Of a stretch of 64,000 bases of DNA, positions 30,756 to 39,961 are shown in pieces. Below the pieces are notes generated by a model. That model was not told where the DNA came from, made no database searches, and saw only the letters and a list, made by a program, of their open reading frames with translations. The DNA is from Bog-1181 sp964565765. GTDB taxonomy: Bacteria; Oederibacteriota; PGYV01; Palsa-1178. The stretch's first letter is position 1, and every line of letters begins with the position of its first letter. The stretch is from positions 1-64,000 of the forward strand of contig CAZMGF010000006.1 of assembly GCA_964565765.1 (NCBI GenBank), read 5' to 3'. A program made the translations under genes and the position numbers.

Positions 30756-31331
30756 ATGGCAGGATTAAAAGGATCCCAGACGGAAAAAAATCTCCTCGCG
30801 TCTTTCGCGGGCGAGTCGCAGGCGAGGAACCGTTATACTTACTTCGCTTCCGCGGCAAAAAAAGAGGGTTATGAACAGATTTCCGCTTTGTTTACCGAGA
30901 CTGCGGAGAACGAAAAAGAACACGCAAAAAGATTTTTTAAGTTCCTGGAAGGCGGCCCTGTGCAGATAACAGCGACATACCCGGCCGGGACAATAGCCTC
31001 TACACTTGAAAACCTTAAGGCAGCTGCCGAGGGAGAGCACGAGGAACACACTGTAATCTACCCGTCATTTGCCGAAATAGCCGAAAAAGAGGGTTTTAAG
31101 GAAGTGGCCTCAGCATTCAGGGCTATAGCAAAAGTTGAAATTGAGCATGAGAACAGGTATTCAAGGCTCATTTCAAATGTTGAGAACGGCGAGGTTTTCA
31201 AGAGGGCGACAAAGGTAAAGTGGAAATGCAGGAACTGCGGATTTGTTTTTGAAGGGCTCGAAGCGCCGGAAAAATGCCCGGCCTGCCTCCATCCAAAGGC
31301 ATATTTTGAAATCAAGGAAAGCAATTACTAA
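30756..31331 (+). CDS. rbr: Rubrerythrin
   Basis: A classic 191-residue rubrerythrin: an N-terminal diiron ferritin-like domain (FAGESQARNRY, ENEKEHAKRF and KVEIEHENRY) and a C-terminal rubredoxin domain (WKCRNCGFVF and CPACLHPK). It reduces H2O2 to water using electrons from rubredoxin partners. It is the last gene of the PerR operon, followed by a terminator hairpin. Length and motifs are complete. Confidence 0.97.
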   Translation: MAGLKGSQTEKNLLASFAGESQARNRYTYFASAAKKEGYEQISALFTETAENEKEHAKRFFKFLEGGPVQITATYPAGTIASTLENLKAAAEGEHEEHTVIYPSFAEIAEKEGFKEVASAFRAIAKVEIEHENRYSRLISNVENGEVFKRATKVKWKCRNCGFVFEGLEAPEKCPACLHPKAYFEIKESNY

Positions 31332-31351
31332 AAATTTCTGAATATTCAGGC

Positions 31352-31385
31352 ACGGCCCGGGCCGGAAAAAAGCCCGGGCTTTATG
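31352..31385 (+). terminator. Rho-independent terminator after rubrerythrin
   Basis: GCCCGGGC (31355-31362) pairs with GCCCGGGC (31372-31379), loop CGGAAAAAA, then TTTAT. The T run is short but the stem is very strong. Confidence 0.8.
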
Positions 31386-31409
31386 CCTTTAAGCTCAAGC
31401 GGGTGAAAA

Positions 31410-33092
31410 ATGGGAGCAAATGAAATCACGATAGTCCTTGCCGGAGAAGCGGGGCAGGGGATACAGTCGATTGAGACGCTTCTTGTGGACACGCTTAAAA
31501 AATGCGGGTTCAATGTTTTTGCCACAAAGGAATATATGTCGCGCGTGCGCGGCGGAATTAATTCAACAGAGATAAGCGTTTCAGAGGCGCCCGTCAGGGC
31601 GCACCGGGAAAAAATAGATATTTTAATACCGTTGGACGATCTCGCTATAGGCCATTTGAAAAAGAGAATCTCATCCTCCACATTTGTCCTGGGGGATTCA
31701 ACCCGCATAAAATATGAAAAACTTATTAATATACCATTTCAGCGCATAGCCTCGGAGTTCGGCAATCCCATATATTCCAATACTGTCGCGGTCGGCACTG
31801 TGTGCGGCTGCATGGGCGTCGGCGAAGAAATACTTGACGCGGAGATAACCGCGAAGTTCGGCTCAAAAGGCGGAGATGTGGCCGAAAATAATATAAAAGC
31901 CGCCTCAAGCGGCTACGCCATAGGCAGGGAGCTGAAAAATAACGGCATCATAAATATTTCCATAAAAAAAGATCCGACTGCAGCAGGCCAGCTTTTAATG
32001 TCCGGCGCTGACGCTATTGCCATGGGCGCCATATCAGCCGGATGCGACGCGTGTTTCGCCTATCCAATGACACCGGGCTCAAGCGTATTTACTGCCATGG
32101 CGCAGCTTGAGCACAGGGCGCAGATAGCCGTCGAGCAGGCCGAAGATGAGATAAGCGCGGTTAACATGGCTGCAGGGGCATGGTACGCCGGCGGCAGAGC
32201 CATGGTTTCCACTTCCGGCGGCGGTTTCGCGCTCATGGTGGAAGGGCTCTCGCTTGCGGGAATGATCGAGTCGCCCCTGGTGATCCATCTGGCGCAGAGG
32301 CCCGGGCCGGCGACAGGTTTGCCGACAAGGACGCAGCAGGGCGATTTAAACCTCGCGCTTTACGCGGGCCACGGATTTTTTCCGCGCGCCATTTACGCGC
32401 CGGGCAGCGTAAAAGAAGGCTTTGAACTCTCGGCGAAAGCATTTGAAACCGCGGATTCTTTTCAGGTGCCTGTTTTCATAATGTCGGACCAGTATTTTGT
32501 GGATTCATATTACAACGCGCCTGCCCCTGATTTTTCCGGGGAAAAATATGAAAAACATATTGTAAAAACAGGGGCGGATTATAAAAGATATTTGATTACA
32601 AAGGATGGAATTTCGCCTCGCGGCGTGCCGGGATACGGCGCGGGTTTTATATGCGCGGACTCGGACGAGCATGATGAAGAAGGAAGAATAACAGAGGACC
32701 TTGATGGTGTCAGGAACGCCATGGTTGAAAAGCGAATGAGAAAAATGGTGGCCCTGAAAGAAGCGGCGCTTGCGCCTGTAATTTCCGGGCCGAAGGATTA
32801 TTCAAGGCTGATTATAAGCTGGGGTTCGAACTACAACACCATAATAGAGGCCCTTTCAATAATAAACGACGCGAAAACGGCCTTTGCCCATTTTCCACAG
32901 ATGTATCCACTGCACAGGGATACGGCAGCGCTGCTTTCCATGGCAAAAGATCTGGTTATAATCGAGCAGAATGAAACAGGGCAGTTTGCGGACCTGATAA
33001 AGCTTGAAACAGGAATTGATATTAAAAAGAGAATATTAAAATACAATGGCATGCCGTTTAGCGTGGAAGAGATAGTAAAAGCTTTGAAATAA
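31410..33092 (+). CDS. korA: 2-oxoacid:ferredoxin oxidoreductase, fused gamma-alpha subunit
   Basis: A 560-residue subunit in which the gamma domain (GEAGQGIQSIETLL, then SRVRGGINSTEIS, to about residue 185) is fused to the alpha domain (GAISAGCDACFAYPMTPGS onward), as in KorA/ForA-type enzymes. With KorB it decarboxylates 2-oxoglutarate or another 2-oxoacid to acyl-CoA, passing electrons to ferredoxin. The KorB gene follows at 33185, with a REP-like hairpin in the 92-bp gap. Delta-type ferredoxin subunits are not adjacent. Substrate choice cannot be settled by sequence alone. Confidence 0.93.
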   Translation: MGANEITIVLAGEAGQGIQSIETLLVDTLKKCGFNVFATKEYMSRVRGGINSTEISVSEAPVRAHREKIDILIPLDDLAIGHLKKRISSSTFVLGDSTRIKYEKLINIPFQRIASEFGNPIYSNTVAVGTVCGCMGVGEEILDAEITAKFGSKGGDVAENNIKAASSGYAIGRELKNNGIINISIKKDPTAAGQLLMSGADAIAMGAISAGCDACFAYPMTPGSSVFTAMAQLEHRAQIAVEQAEDEISAVNMAAGAWYAGGRAMVSTSGGGFALMVEGLSLAGMIESPLVIHLAQRPGPATGLPTRTQQGDLNLALYAGHGFFPRAIYAPGSVKEGFELSAKAFETADSFQVPVFIMSDQYFVDSYYNAPAPDFSGEKYEKHIVKTGADYKRYLITKDGISPRGVPGYGAGFICADSDEHDEEGRITEDLDGVRNAMVEKRMRKMVALKEAALAPVISGPKDYSRLIISWGSNYNTIIEALSIINDAKTAFAHFPQMYPLHRDTAALLSMAKDLVIIEQNETGQFADLIKLETGIDIKKRILKYNGMPFSVEEIVKALK

Positions 33093-33116
33093 TGATGGGT
33101 TTAAAATAGGACGTTC

Positions 33117-33146
33117 TTGTAGGGGCAGCCCCGTGTGGCGGCCCGG
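33117..33146. repeat. REP-like hairpin, copy 2
   Basis: TTGTAGGGGCAGCC, loop CCGTGT, GGCGGCCCGG, with one A-G mismatch in the stem. The outer arms GTTCTT and AAGAAC lengthen the hairpin. It sits inside the korA-korB operon, 38 bp before korB. Confidence 0.8.
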
Positions 33147-33184
33147 TAAGAACTGTGTGTTTTACAAACCTAAAGGAGCATTTT

Positions 33185-34039
33185 ATGGCCAATATTTTTG
33201 ACAGGCAGGGCGAAACTGCGTGGTGCCCGGGTTGCGGGAATTTTGGGCTGAGAAAAATCATGCTGGATGCAATAGCGGAGCTGGGGCTAAAACAGCCGGA
33301 GACGGTATTTGTTTCCGGCATTGGCCAGGCGGCCAAGGCGCCTCAGTATTATAACGGCAATTTTTTTAACGGCCTTCACGGCAGGTCGCTTCCTGCTGCG
33401 GCGGGAATAAAGGCGGCAAATCCCGGCTTAAATGTGATTGTTGAATCAGGAGACGGCGACATGTACGGCGAAGGGGGAAACCATTTCATCCACGCAATAA
33501 GGCGCAACCCCGATATTACTGTTATAGTCCACAACAATATGGTTTACGGCCTCACCAAGGGGCAGGCTTCGCCCACTTCGCAGGAGGGTATGGTAACGCC
33601 CATACAGGTTGACGGCGTTTTTGAGGAGCCCTTAAACCCGATCGCGCTGGCTATTACCATGGACGCGCCGTTTGTGGCCCGCGGTTCGGCAGGGGAACCG
33701 GAAAAGACAAAAGAGCTTATAAAACAGGCCATAGCGCACAGGGGCTTTTCGCTTGTGGATGTTTTCCAGGCATGCGTTTCCTTCAATAAAATAAATACCC
33801 ACAAATGGTTCAAGGAACACACATATTTCCTGCCTGCGGACCACGACCCGCGCGACAGGCTCTCGGCGCTGAAAAGGGCCATGGAAGCGGACCCGATGGC
33901 GCTGGGCCTTTTTTATATTAATGACAACAGGAAAATTTTTGAGGACAAGCTGGCACCTTATGAAAAGTCCCGGGAGCCGCTTTATTCAAGGCAGAGGGGC
34001 CCGGAAATTGTAAATGAAATACTTGCTGGAAAAAAATAA
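33185..34039 (+). CDS. korB: 2-oxoacid:ferredoxin oxidoreductase beta subunit
   Basis: The thiamine-pyrophosphate subunit, about 284 residues. WCPGCGNFG binds the cluster or TPP region, ESGDGDMYGEGGNHFIHA carries the GDG motif for Mg-TPP, and the partner NNMVYGLTKGQASPTS is typical of KorB/PorB. The ATG at 33185 is chosen because AAAGGAG precedes it. An upstream in-frame ATG at 33155 has no ribosome site. Works with KorA. No separate ferredoxin is next to it, but two ferredoxin-like genes exist at 177 and 11069. Confidence 0.93.
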   Translation: MANIFDRQGETAWCPGCGNFGLRKIMLDAIAELGLKQPETVFVSGIGQAAKAPQYYNGNFFNGLHGRSLPAAAGIKAANPGLNVIVESGDGDMYGEGGNHFIHAIRRNPDITVIVHNNMVYGLTKGQASPTSQEGMVTPIQVDGVFEEPLNPIALAITMDAPFVARGSAGEPEKTKELIKQAIAHRGFSLVDVFQACVSFNKINTHKWFKEHTYFLPADHDPRDRLSALKRAMEADPMALGLFYINDNRKIFEDKLAPYEKSREPLYSRQRGPEIVNEILAGKK

Positions 34040-34059
34040 AAAATATCTTGGAGGGAAAA

Positions 34060-34524
34060 ATGGCAAGGATTAAAACGGGGGACAAATTCAGGGATTTTAT
34101 ACTCAAGAACCAGAACGACCTTGATGTATCAACAGAGGGGCTGGAGGATAAAAAAATATTGCTTTCATTCCACCCGCTGGCATGGACATCAGTTTGCGCA
34201 AAACAGATGCAGTCGCTTGAGGATAATTTTAAGGCCTTTGAAGAACTCAACACACACCCGCTGGGGATTTCAATAGACACTGTCCCTTCAAAAAAAGCAT
34301 GGGGTGAGAGCCTTGGGATAAAGAACCTTGACCTCATGTCGGATTTCTGGCCGCACGGCGGGATCGCCTTGGAGCTTGGAATATTCATAGACAAATTCGG
34401 ATTTTCCGAGCGGGCGAACATAATACTTGACGAGCTAAGAAAGGCGGTTTTTGTGAAGGTTTATCCCATCTCACAGCTGCCGGATATCACTGAAGTGCTC
34501 CGGTTTTTAAGGGAGAACAGATAA
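34060..34524 (+). CDS. 1-Cys peroxiredoxin (AhpC/TSA family)
   Basis: A 154-residue thioredoxin-fold peroxidase with the catalytic PxxxTxxC motif PLAWTSVC (P39, T43, C46). No second Cys is present anywhere, so it is of 1-Cys type and needs an external thiol. GGAGGG is 4 bp before the ATG at 34060. An in-frame TTG 12 bp earlier is inside the ribosome site and is not the start. It follows korB by 20 bp and precedes transketolase, so it may protect the oxygen-sensitive KorAB enzyme. Confidence 0.88.
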   Translation: MARIKTGDKFRDFILKNQNDLDVSTEGLEDKKILLSFHPLAWTSVCAKQMQSLEDNFKAFEELNTHPLGISIDTVPSKKAWGESLGIKNLDLMSDFWPHGGIALELGIFIDKFGFSERANIILDELRKAVFVKVYPISQLPDITEVLRFLRENR

Positions 34525-34561
34525 TTTTTTGTATATTAAATTAAATACAAGGCGGTAACTT

Positions 34562-36580
34562 TTGGCACGCAAAAAAAATAATATAGACCAGATTTCAATA
34601 GATACACTGCGCCTTTTATCCGTGGACATGGTGGAAAAGGCAAAGTCGGGCCATCCCGGCCTGCCTCTGGGAGCCTCGCCGTTTGTTTACACCCTCTGGT
34701 CCAAATTTTTAAGGATAAACCCGGCCAATCCGAAATGGATGAACCGCGACAGGTTTGTTTTATCCGCGGGCCACGGCTGCGCGCTTTTATATTCACTTCT
34801 CCACCTTTCAGGTTTCGGGCTTTCAATGGACGACCTTAAAGCTTTCAGGCAGTGGGGCTCGATTACTCCGGGCCACCCGGAACACGGAAAGACCCCGGGC
34901 ATAGAGGCGACCACCGGCCCGCTGGGGCAGGGATTCGCGATGGGGGTCGGCATGGCCATAGCGGAGCGCTCGCTGGCCGAATGCTTTAACAAACCAGGGT
35001 ACAACCTGATTGACCATTTTACATATGCCGTGGTATCAGACGGCGACCTTATGGAGGGAATCGCCTCGGAGGCGGCGTCGCTGGCGGGGACATTAAAACT
35101 TGGAAAACTTATTTATCTTTACGACGACAACGATATTTCAATCGAGGGAAAAACAAGCCTGGCCTTTACCGAGAACGTAAAGGAAAGGTTTGATTCATAC
35201 AACTGGAACACGCAGGTGATAAAGGATGGTAATAACATAAAGGCCGTTGAAGAGGCGATATTAAAGGCGCGGGAACACCGCCACAGGCCGTCATTAATAA
35301 TAATAAGGACAAAAATAGGCTACGGCTCGCCCAAGCAGGGCGACCCGGCCGTGCACGGCGAGCCGCTTGGATGGGACGCGGCCAGAAAAACAAAGGAATT
35401 TTTCGGGTTTGACCCGGACAAATCTTTTTATATTCCCCAGGAAGTGAACAGGAATTTTGAAAAAATGAGGAAAAAATGGGCGAAAGAAGAGGCCGCATGG
35501 GAAACGCTCTTCGGGTCATATAAAGAAAAATATCCGAAGGAGGCAAAGCTCCTTGAAAAATACATTACCGGCCATGTTAACAGGAACCTGAAATTAAACC
35601 TGCTGCCCTTCGCAGAAACAGACGGGCCGATTGCCACCAGGAGCGCCTCGGGCAAGGTAATGAACCAGGTGGAACTTTACATGACAGAATTCATAGGCGG
35701 CTCGGCCGATCTGGCGCCGTCCACAAAGACCATGCTTAACGGCCACGGCAGTTTCGGAGTGGCCGGAATGTGCGAGCGCAACCTCCACTTCGGCGTGCGC
35801 GAACACGCCATGGGGGCGGTTATAAACGGAATGGCGCTGCACGGAGGGCTCATCCCGTACTCCGCGACCTTTCTTTCTTTTTCAGATTACATGAGGCCGT
35901 CAATCAGGCTCGCGGCGATTATGCAGACCCATTCAATATTTATTTTTACACACGACTCTATCGGCCTCGGCGAGGACGGCCCCACGCACCAGCCTGTGGA
36001 GCATCTTTCTTCACTGCGGTTGATACCCGGGCTCACCGTGATAAGGCCGGCTGACGCCAATGAAACAGTGGCCGCATGGTACTTCGCGATAACAGCCAAA
36101 AAGCCCGTTGTGCTTGTATTTACAAGGCAGGACCTTCCTGTGCTAGACGCGGCAAAATATAATATACTTGAGAACGCGCAGAAAGGGGCATACTGCCTTG
36201 GGGATTGCGCCGGCAAACCGGACATACTGTTAATAGCCACGGGTTCAGAGGTGCATATAGCCATGGGCGCGCATGAAAAACTTTCGGCAAAAGGTGTAAA
36301 GGCAAGGGTTGTTTCAATGCCTTCATATGAAATTTTCATGGCCCAGCCGCAGCAGTACAGGGAATCCATAATCCCGGCGGGTGTAAAAAAGAGGCTCATA
36401 ATTGAGGCAGGCTCCACTCCTTTCTGGCGCGGGCTCGCCGGAGAAAACGGCGACGTGCTGGGTGTTGATGTTTTCGGCGCCTCGGCTCCGGGAAAAGTTG
36501 TTATGGAAAAATATGGTTTCACCGCGGCCAATGTTTTTGAGCGGGCCATGGCGCTTATAAACAAGGAAAAACGGGGGTAA
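34562..36580 (+). CDS. tkt: Transketolase
   Basis: A full-length 672-residue transketolase with a TTG start (34562). The N-terminus LRLLSVDMVEKAKSGHPG is conserved in the family, so a later ATG would cut essential sequence. TPP motif: GDGDLMEG... appears here as SDGDLMEGIASEAASLAG, followed by DDNDISIEG. The second half has FGVREHAMGAVINGMALHGG and THDSIGLGEDGPTHQP. It links C5 to C3/C6/C7 sugars in the pentose phosphate pathway. It is followed within 4 bp by gnd. Confidence 0.97.
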   Translation: MARKKNNIDQISIDTLRLLSVDMVEKAKSGHPGLPLGASPFVYTLWSKFLRINPANPKWMNRDRFVLSAGHGCALLYSLLHLSGFGLSMDDLKAFRQWGSITPGHPEHGKTPGIEATTGPLGQGFAMGVGMAIAERSLAECFNKPGYNLIDHFTYAVVSDGDLMEGIASEAASLAGTLKLGKLIYLYDDNDISIEGKTSLAFTENVKERFDSYNWNTQVIKDGNNIKAVEEAILKAREHRHRPSLIIIRTKIGYGSPKQGDPAVHGEPLGWDAARKTKEFFGFDPDKSFYIPQEVNRNFEKMRKKWAKEEAAWETLFGSYKEKYPKEAKLLEKYITGHVNRNLKLNLLPFAETDGPIATRSASGKVMNQVELYMTEFIGGSADLAPSTKTMLNGHGSFGVAGMCERNLHFGVREHAMGAVINGMALHGGLIPYSATFLSFSDYMRPSIRLAAIMQTHSIFIFTHDSIGLGEDGPTHQPVEHLSSLRLIPGLTVIRPADANETVAAWYFAITAKKPVVLVFTRQDLPVLDAAKYNILENAQKGAYCLGDCAGKPDILLIATGSEVHIAMGAHEKLSAKGVKARVVSMPSYEIFMAQPQQYRESIIPAGVKKRLIIEAGSTPFWRGLAGENGDVLGVDVFGASAPGKVVMEKYGFTAANVFERAMALINKEKRG

Positions 36581-36584
36581 CAAA

Positions 36585-37556
36585 ATGGATATAGCTATAA
36601 TAGGGCTCGGCCGCATGGGCGCCAATATGGCGCGCAGGCTCCTTGCCGGCGGACATAAGGTAAGCGTTTATAACCGCACCGCGGAAAAAACAAGGGAACT
36701 CGAAAAAGAAGGGGCCTCCGGGTTTTTGACGGTTGCGGAGCTTATAAAATCGCTGCCGGCGCCCAGGATAGTATGGCTGATGCTGCCCTCGGGAGAGGCC
36801 ACTGAAAAACATCTTGAAATATCGGCGCCGTTATTATCCGCAGGAGATATTATTATAGACGGCGGAAACGGTTATTACAAGGATGACATAAGGCGCGCGG
36901 CGGAATTATCAAAGAAAGGAATTTTATATCTTGACGCCGGAGTATCGGGCGGAATATGGGGCCTGAAAAAAGGCTACGCCGCCATGATAGGCGGAAGCGC
37001 GGAAGCATTCAAAACAGTGGAGCCGCTTATAAAATCACTCGCGCCGGAGGGCGGGTATATGCACTGCGGCGGGCCGGGCGCGGGGCACTTTGTAAAAATG
37101 ACTCATAACGCCGTTGAATACGGCATGATGGAATCGCTCGCAGAAGGGTTTGAGCTTCTGCGCGCCTCGGGTTACGGCGAAACCATGGACCTTAAAAAAG
37201 TGGCATCAACATGGAACAGCGCGTCCATAGTTAAATCCTGGCTGCTTGAGCTGCTCGTGGAAATACTGGGCGATAAAAAGGGGCTCGAGGAGCTGCAGGG
37301 ATATGTCGAGGATTCAGGAGAGGCGCGCTGGGCAATAAAGGAAGGCGTGGACAGCGGCGTATCCATGGAGGCGATTTCAGCTTCGTTATATAAAAGGTTC
37401 AACTCAAGGCAGAAGGATATTTATTCTGATAAAATACTCGCCGCGCTGCGAAGGGAATTCGGCGGCCATATGGCGGCAAAAAAAGGCGAGGATGTAAAAA
37501 CATCCGCGCCAGGAGCCGGGGCGGCCGGCCCCGCAAGGCCCGAGGGAAAAAAATAA
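36585..37556 (+). CDS. gnd: 6-phosphogluconate dehydrogenase (short YqeC-like form)
   Basis: A 323-residue short 6-phosphogluconate dehydrogenase: Rossmann start IIGLGRMGANMARRLLAGG, the substrate motif GGIWGLKKGYAAMIGG, and the catalytic helix FVKMTHNAVEYGMMES. The short form lacks the long C-terminal tail of classical enzymes and often uses NAD. It oxidatively decarboxylates 6-phosphogluconate to ribulose-5-phosphate. The C-terminal about 20 residues are a Gly/Ala/Pro-rich tail. It lies 4 bp from tkt and 1 bp from zwf. Confidence 0.93.
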   Translation: MDIAIIGLGRMGANMARRLLAGGHKVSVYNRTAEKTRELEKEGASGFLTVAELIKSLPAPRIVWLMLPSGEATEKHLEISAPLLSAGDIIIDGGNGYYKDDIRRAAELSKKGILYLDAGVSGGIWGLKKGYAAMIGGSAEAFKTVEPLIKSLAPEGGYMHCGGPGAGHFVKMTHNAVEYGMMESLAEGFELLRASGYGETMDLKKVASTWNSASIVKSWLLELLVEILGDKKGLEELQGYVEDSGEARWAIKEGVDSGVSMEAISASLYKRFNSRQKDIYSDKILAALRREFGGHMAAKKGEDVKTSAPGAGAAGPARPEGKK

Positions 37557-37557
37557 A

Positions 37558-39084
37558 ATGGCTGTTGTGGACAATTATAAACCTGATATGTCCGGCGTGT
37601 GCGAACTTTCAAAAGCCGGGCCTTGCGCCTTTGTCATATTTGGCGCGTCGGGCGACCTGGCGGCGGGCAAACTTTTTCCTTCAATACTTAAACTCATAAA
37701 AGCAGGCGCCGTTGGCGGGAATTTTTATCTTATGGGCGTCGGCAGGACAAATATGGACGACGCGGCGTTCCGTGAATTTGTTGAAAAATCCCTTAAGGCG
37801 AAATCCGCGGCTCCCGGGGATGTTTTAAATGACTTTGTATCAAGGTGTTATTATATAGCGGGCGGCTACGAAGACGAGGCACTTTACAGCTCCCTTCGCC
37901 TGCGCATGGAGGAACTTTCAAAAAAATATTCGACCGCCGGAAACTGCGTATTTGCCATGGCGCTTCCGCCGGCAATGCATTCGCCGGTCGCGAAAATGCT
38001 GGGTAAAAACGGCCTGATTAAAAAAAATCCGGAGGGCGGGGCCTTCAACAGGATAATGGTGGAAAAACCCTTCGGCTCGGACCTTGAGAGCGCGGGGAAG
38101 CTTAACAGGGACCTGCTTTCTGTGATGGGTGAGGAGCAGATATTCAGGGTTGACCATTACCTGGGGAAAAACACGGTGCAGAACATACTCGTTTTCCGTT
38201 TCGCCAATTCCATATTCGAGCCGCTCTGGAACTCAAAATATATAGACCATGTGCAGATAACAGTGGCCGAGGACAACGGCGTGGGGCGCAGGGCGGGATA
38301 TTTTGAACAGGCCGGTATGATAAGGGACATGCTGCAGAACCACATGTTCCAGCTTCTGTCGCTTGTGGCTATGGAAAAACCGAAAACACTTGATGCGGCT
38401 GATATAAACAACGGAAAGCTGAAAGTTTTAAAAGCCATAAAAAAGCCCGATATAAATAAACTTGGCGAAACAATAATACGGGGGCAGTACTCATCAGGCA
38501 CGGCCCCCGGATACAGGCAGGAAAAAGGGGTCTCTGAAAAATCCTGCACAGAAACGTTTTTTGCATCAAAATTTCAGATAAAGAACAATAGGTGGAACGG
38601 GGTTCCTTTTTACCTGCGCTCCGGTAAAAGGATGGCGGAGAAATTCTCCAGGATTACCGTGGTATTTAAGGATGTTGAAAAATGTATTTTCTGCGAGCAG
38701 GGTATTAACCACGCGCCGAACAGCCTGACTTTTTCCATATTCCCCGGCCAGGGGCTCTCCATAAAATTCACCGCAAAGGTGCCGGGGGCAAAAATGTGCC
38801 TTTCCCCGCTGGATATGGAATTTTCATATGACAGAGCATTCGGCGGAGTGGATATTGACGACTACAGCACTGTAATACTTGACTGCATGATAGGCGACAG
38901 GACCATTTTCTGGCGCAGGGACTGCATAGAGGAAGCGTGGTCCATACTAACCCCGGCGCTTTTAAGCTGGGAAAAATGCCCGCTTGAGGAAAAAAACTCA
39001 CAGCTTCATTTTTATCCGGCCGGTGCCATGGGGCCGAAAGAAGCCGATGAATTCATCAAAAAAGACGGCAGGCAGTGGATATGA
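37558..39084 (+). CDS. zwf: Glucose-6-phosphate 1-dehydrogenase
   Basis: A full 508-residue enzyme. NADP motif FGASGDLAAGKLFPS (about residues 24-38), substrate motif RVDHYLGKNTVQN with the catalytic His region, and C-terminal SWSI-like region EEAWSILTPAL. It makes 6-phosphogluconolactone and NADPH. It starts 1 bp after gnd. Its stop overlaps the pgl start by four bases (ATGA). NADPH from this operon may feed the reductive defences of the window. Confidence 0.97.
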   Translation: MAVVDNYKPDMSGVCELSKAGPCAFVIFGASGDLAAGKLFPSILKLIKAGAVGGNFYLMGVGRTNMDDAAFREFVEKSLKAKSAAPGDVLNDFVSRCYYIAGGYEDEALYSSLRLRMEELSKKYSTAGNCVFAMALPPAMHSPVAKMLGKNGLIKKNPEGGAFNRIMVEKPFGSDLESAGKLNRDLLSVMGEEQIFRVDHYLGKNTVQNILVFRFANSIFEPLWNSKYIDHVQITVAEDNGVGRRAGYFEQAGMIRDMLQNHMFQLLSLVAMEKPKTLDAADINNGKLKVLKAIKKPDINKLGETIIRGQYSSGTAPGYRQEKGVSEKSCTETFFASKFQIKNNRWNGVPFYLRSGKRMAEKFSRITVVFKDVEKCIFCEQGINHAPNSLTFSIFPGQGLSIKFTAKVPGAKMCLSPLDMEFSYDRAFGGVDIDDYSTVILDCMIGDRTIFWRRDCIEEAWSILTPALLSWEKCPLEEKNSQLHFYPAGAMGPKEADEFIKKDGRQWI

Positions 39085-39803
39085 AAAAAACCGTGAAGTA
39101 CTTTAAGAACCTCGGCGTCCTGAGCAAAGCCGCGGCTGTTTTTATCGCAAAGTTTGCGGCCTCTGAGATAAAAAAGAAGGGTTATTTTACCATGGCAGTC
39201 TCCGGCGGGGACGCGCCGGTTATGACTTACCGTCTGCTCTCAAAAAGCAAAATGGACTGGAAAAAGATATTTGTATTCTGGCAGGACGACAGGTTTGTAA
39301 ACTATGACGAAAGGTACTCGAATGTAAAGCTTGTTTTTGATTCCATGATAACCCCGGCAAAGATACCCTATAACATGATATTTCCGGTGCCGGCACCCGA
39401 GTTCGCGCCTACTCCGGCAAAAGCGGCGCTGTCATATGAACTCATAATAAAAAGGATTTTCAGCCGCCTCCAGCCTTCATCAAAAATACCGCGGCTTGAC
39501 CTTATAATTGCCGGGGTGGGCCCGGACGGCCACACTGCGTCGCTCTTTCCGGGTGATAAGAAGGCGCTTGGCGAAAAAAGGAGGCTGGTTATAAATGTAA
39601 GCGCACCAAAGACCGCCGTGGTTAAGCAGAGGGTTACAATGACCCTGCCCCTGATTAACGGCTGTTCCACGCTGCTTTATATAATATCCGGCAAAGGCAA
39701 AGCCGCGCTGATGAAAGAAATATTGAAAGGGAATAAAAAATATCCGGCGGCGCTGACAAAGGCGAAAAAAGAGACCGCATGGTTTATTGACAGGGAAATA
39801 TAA
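39081..39803 (+). CDS. pgl: 6-phosphogluconolactonase (DevB type)
   Basis: A 240-residue lactonase of the DevB/SOL family with the SGGDAPVMTYRLL sugar-phosphate motif, WQDDRFV and the GVGPDGHTASLFPG signature. It hydrolyses the lactone produced by Zwf. The ATG overlaps the zwf stop by 4 bp (ATGA). An in-frame GTG 6 bp upstream is possible but less likely. It ends the oxidative pentose phosphate operon. Confidence 0.95.
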   Translation: MKKTVKYFKNLGVLSKAAAVFIAKFAASEIKKKGYFTMAVSGGDAPVMTYRLLSKSKMDWKKIFVFWQDDRFVNYDERYSNVKLVFDSMITPAKIPYNMIFPVPAPEFAPTPAKAALSYELIIKRIFSRLQPSSKIPRLDLIIAGVGPDGHTASLFPGDKKALGEKRRLVINVSAPKTAVVKQRVTMTLPLINGCSTLLYIISGKGKAALMKEILKGNKKYPAALTKAKKETAWFIDREI

Positions 39804-39903
39804 AAAGGTTTTACGTAAAAAAGTAAAAGCCGCTTTTCGTCAGGCAATTATGTCAAATAAAACGTAAGTGTGCTATATTTAGCCTATCTGAAAAAATATT
39901 AAT

Positions 39904-39940
39904 GTTCTTGTAGGGGCCGCCCCATGTGGCGGCCCGGAAA
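39904..39940. repeat. REP-like hairpin, copy 3
   Basis: TTCTTGTAGGGGCCGCC, loop CCATGT, GGCGGCCCGG: perfect 8-bp stem (39914-39921 with 39928-39935), flanked by ATGTT and AACAT. It ends 22-26 bp before the alcohol dehydrogenase start. Confidence 0.85.
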
Positions 39941-39961
39941 AACATCACAAGGAGAAACAAA

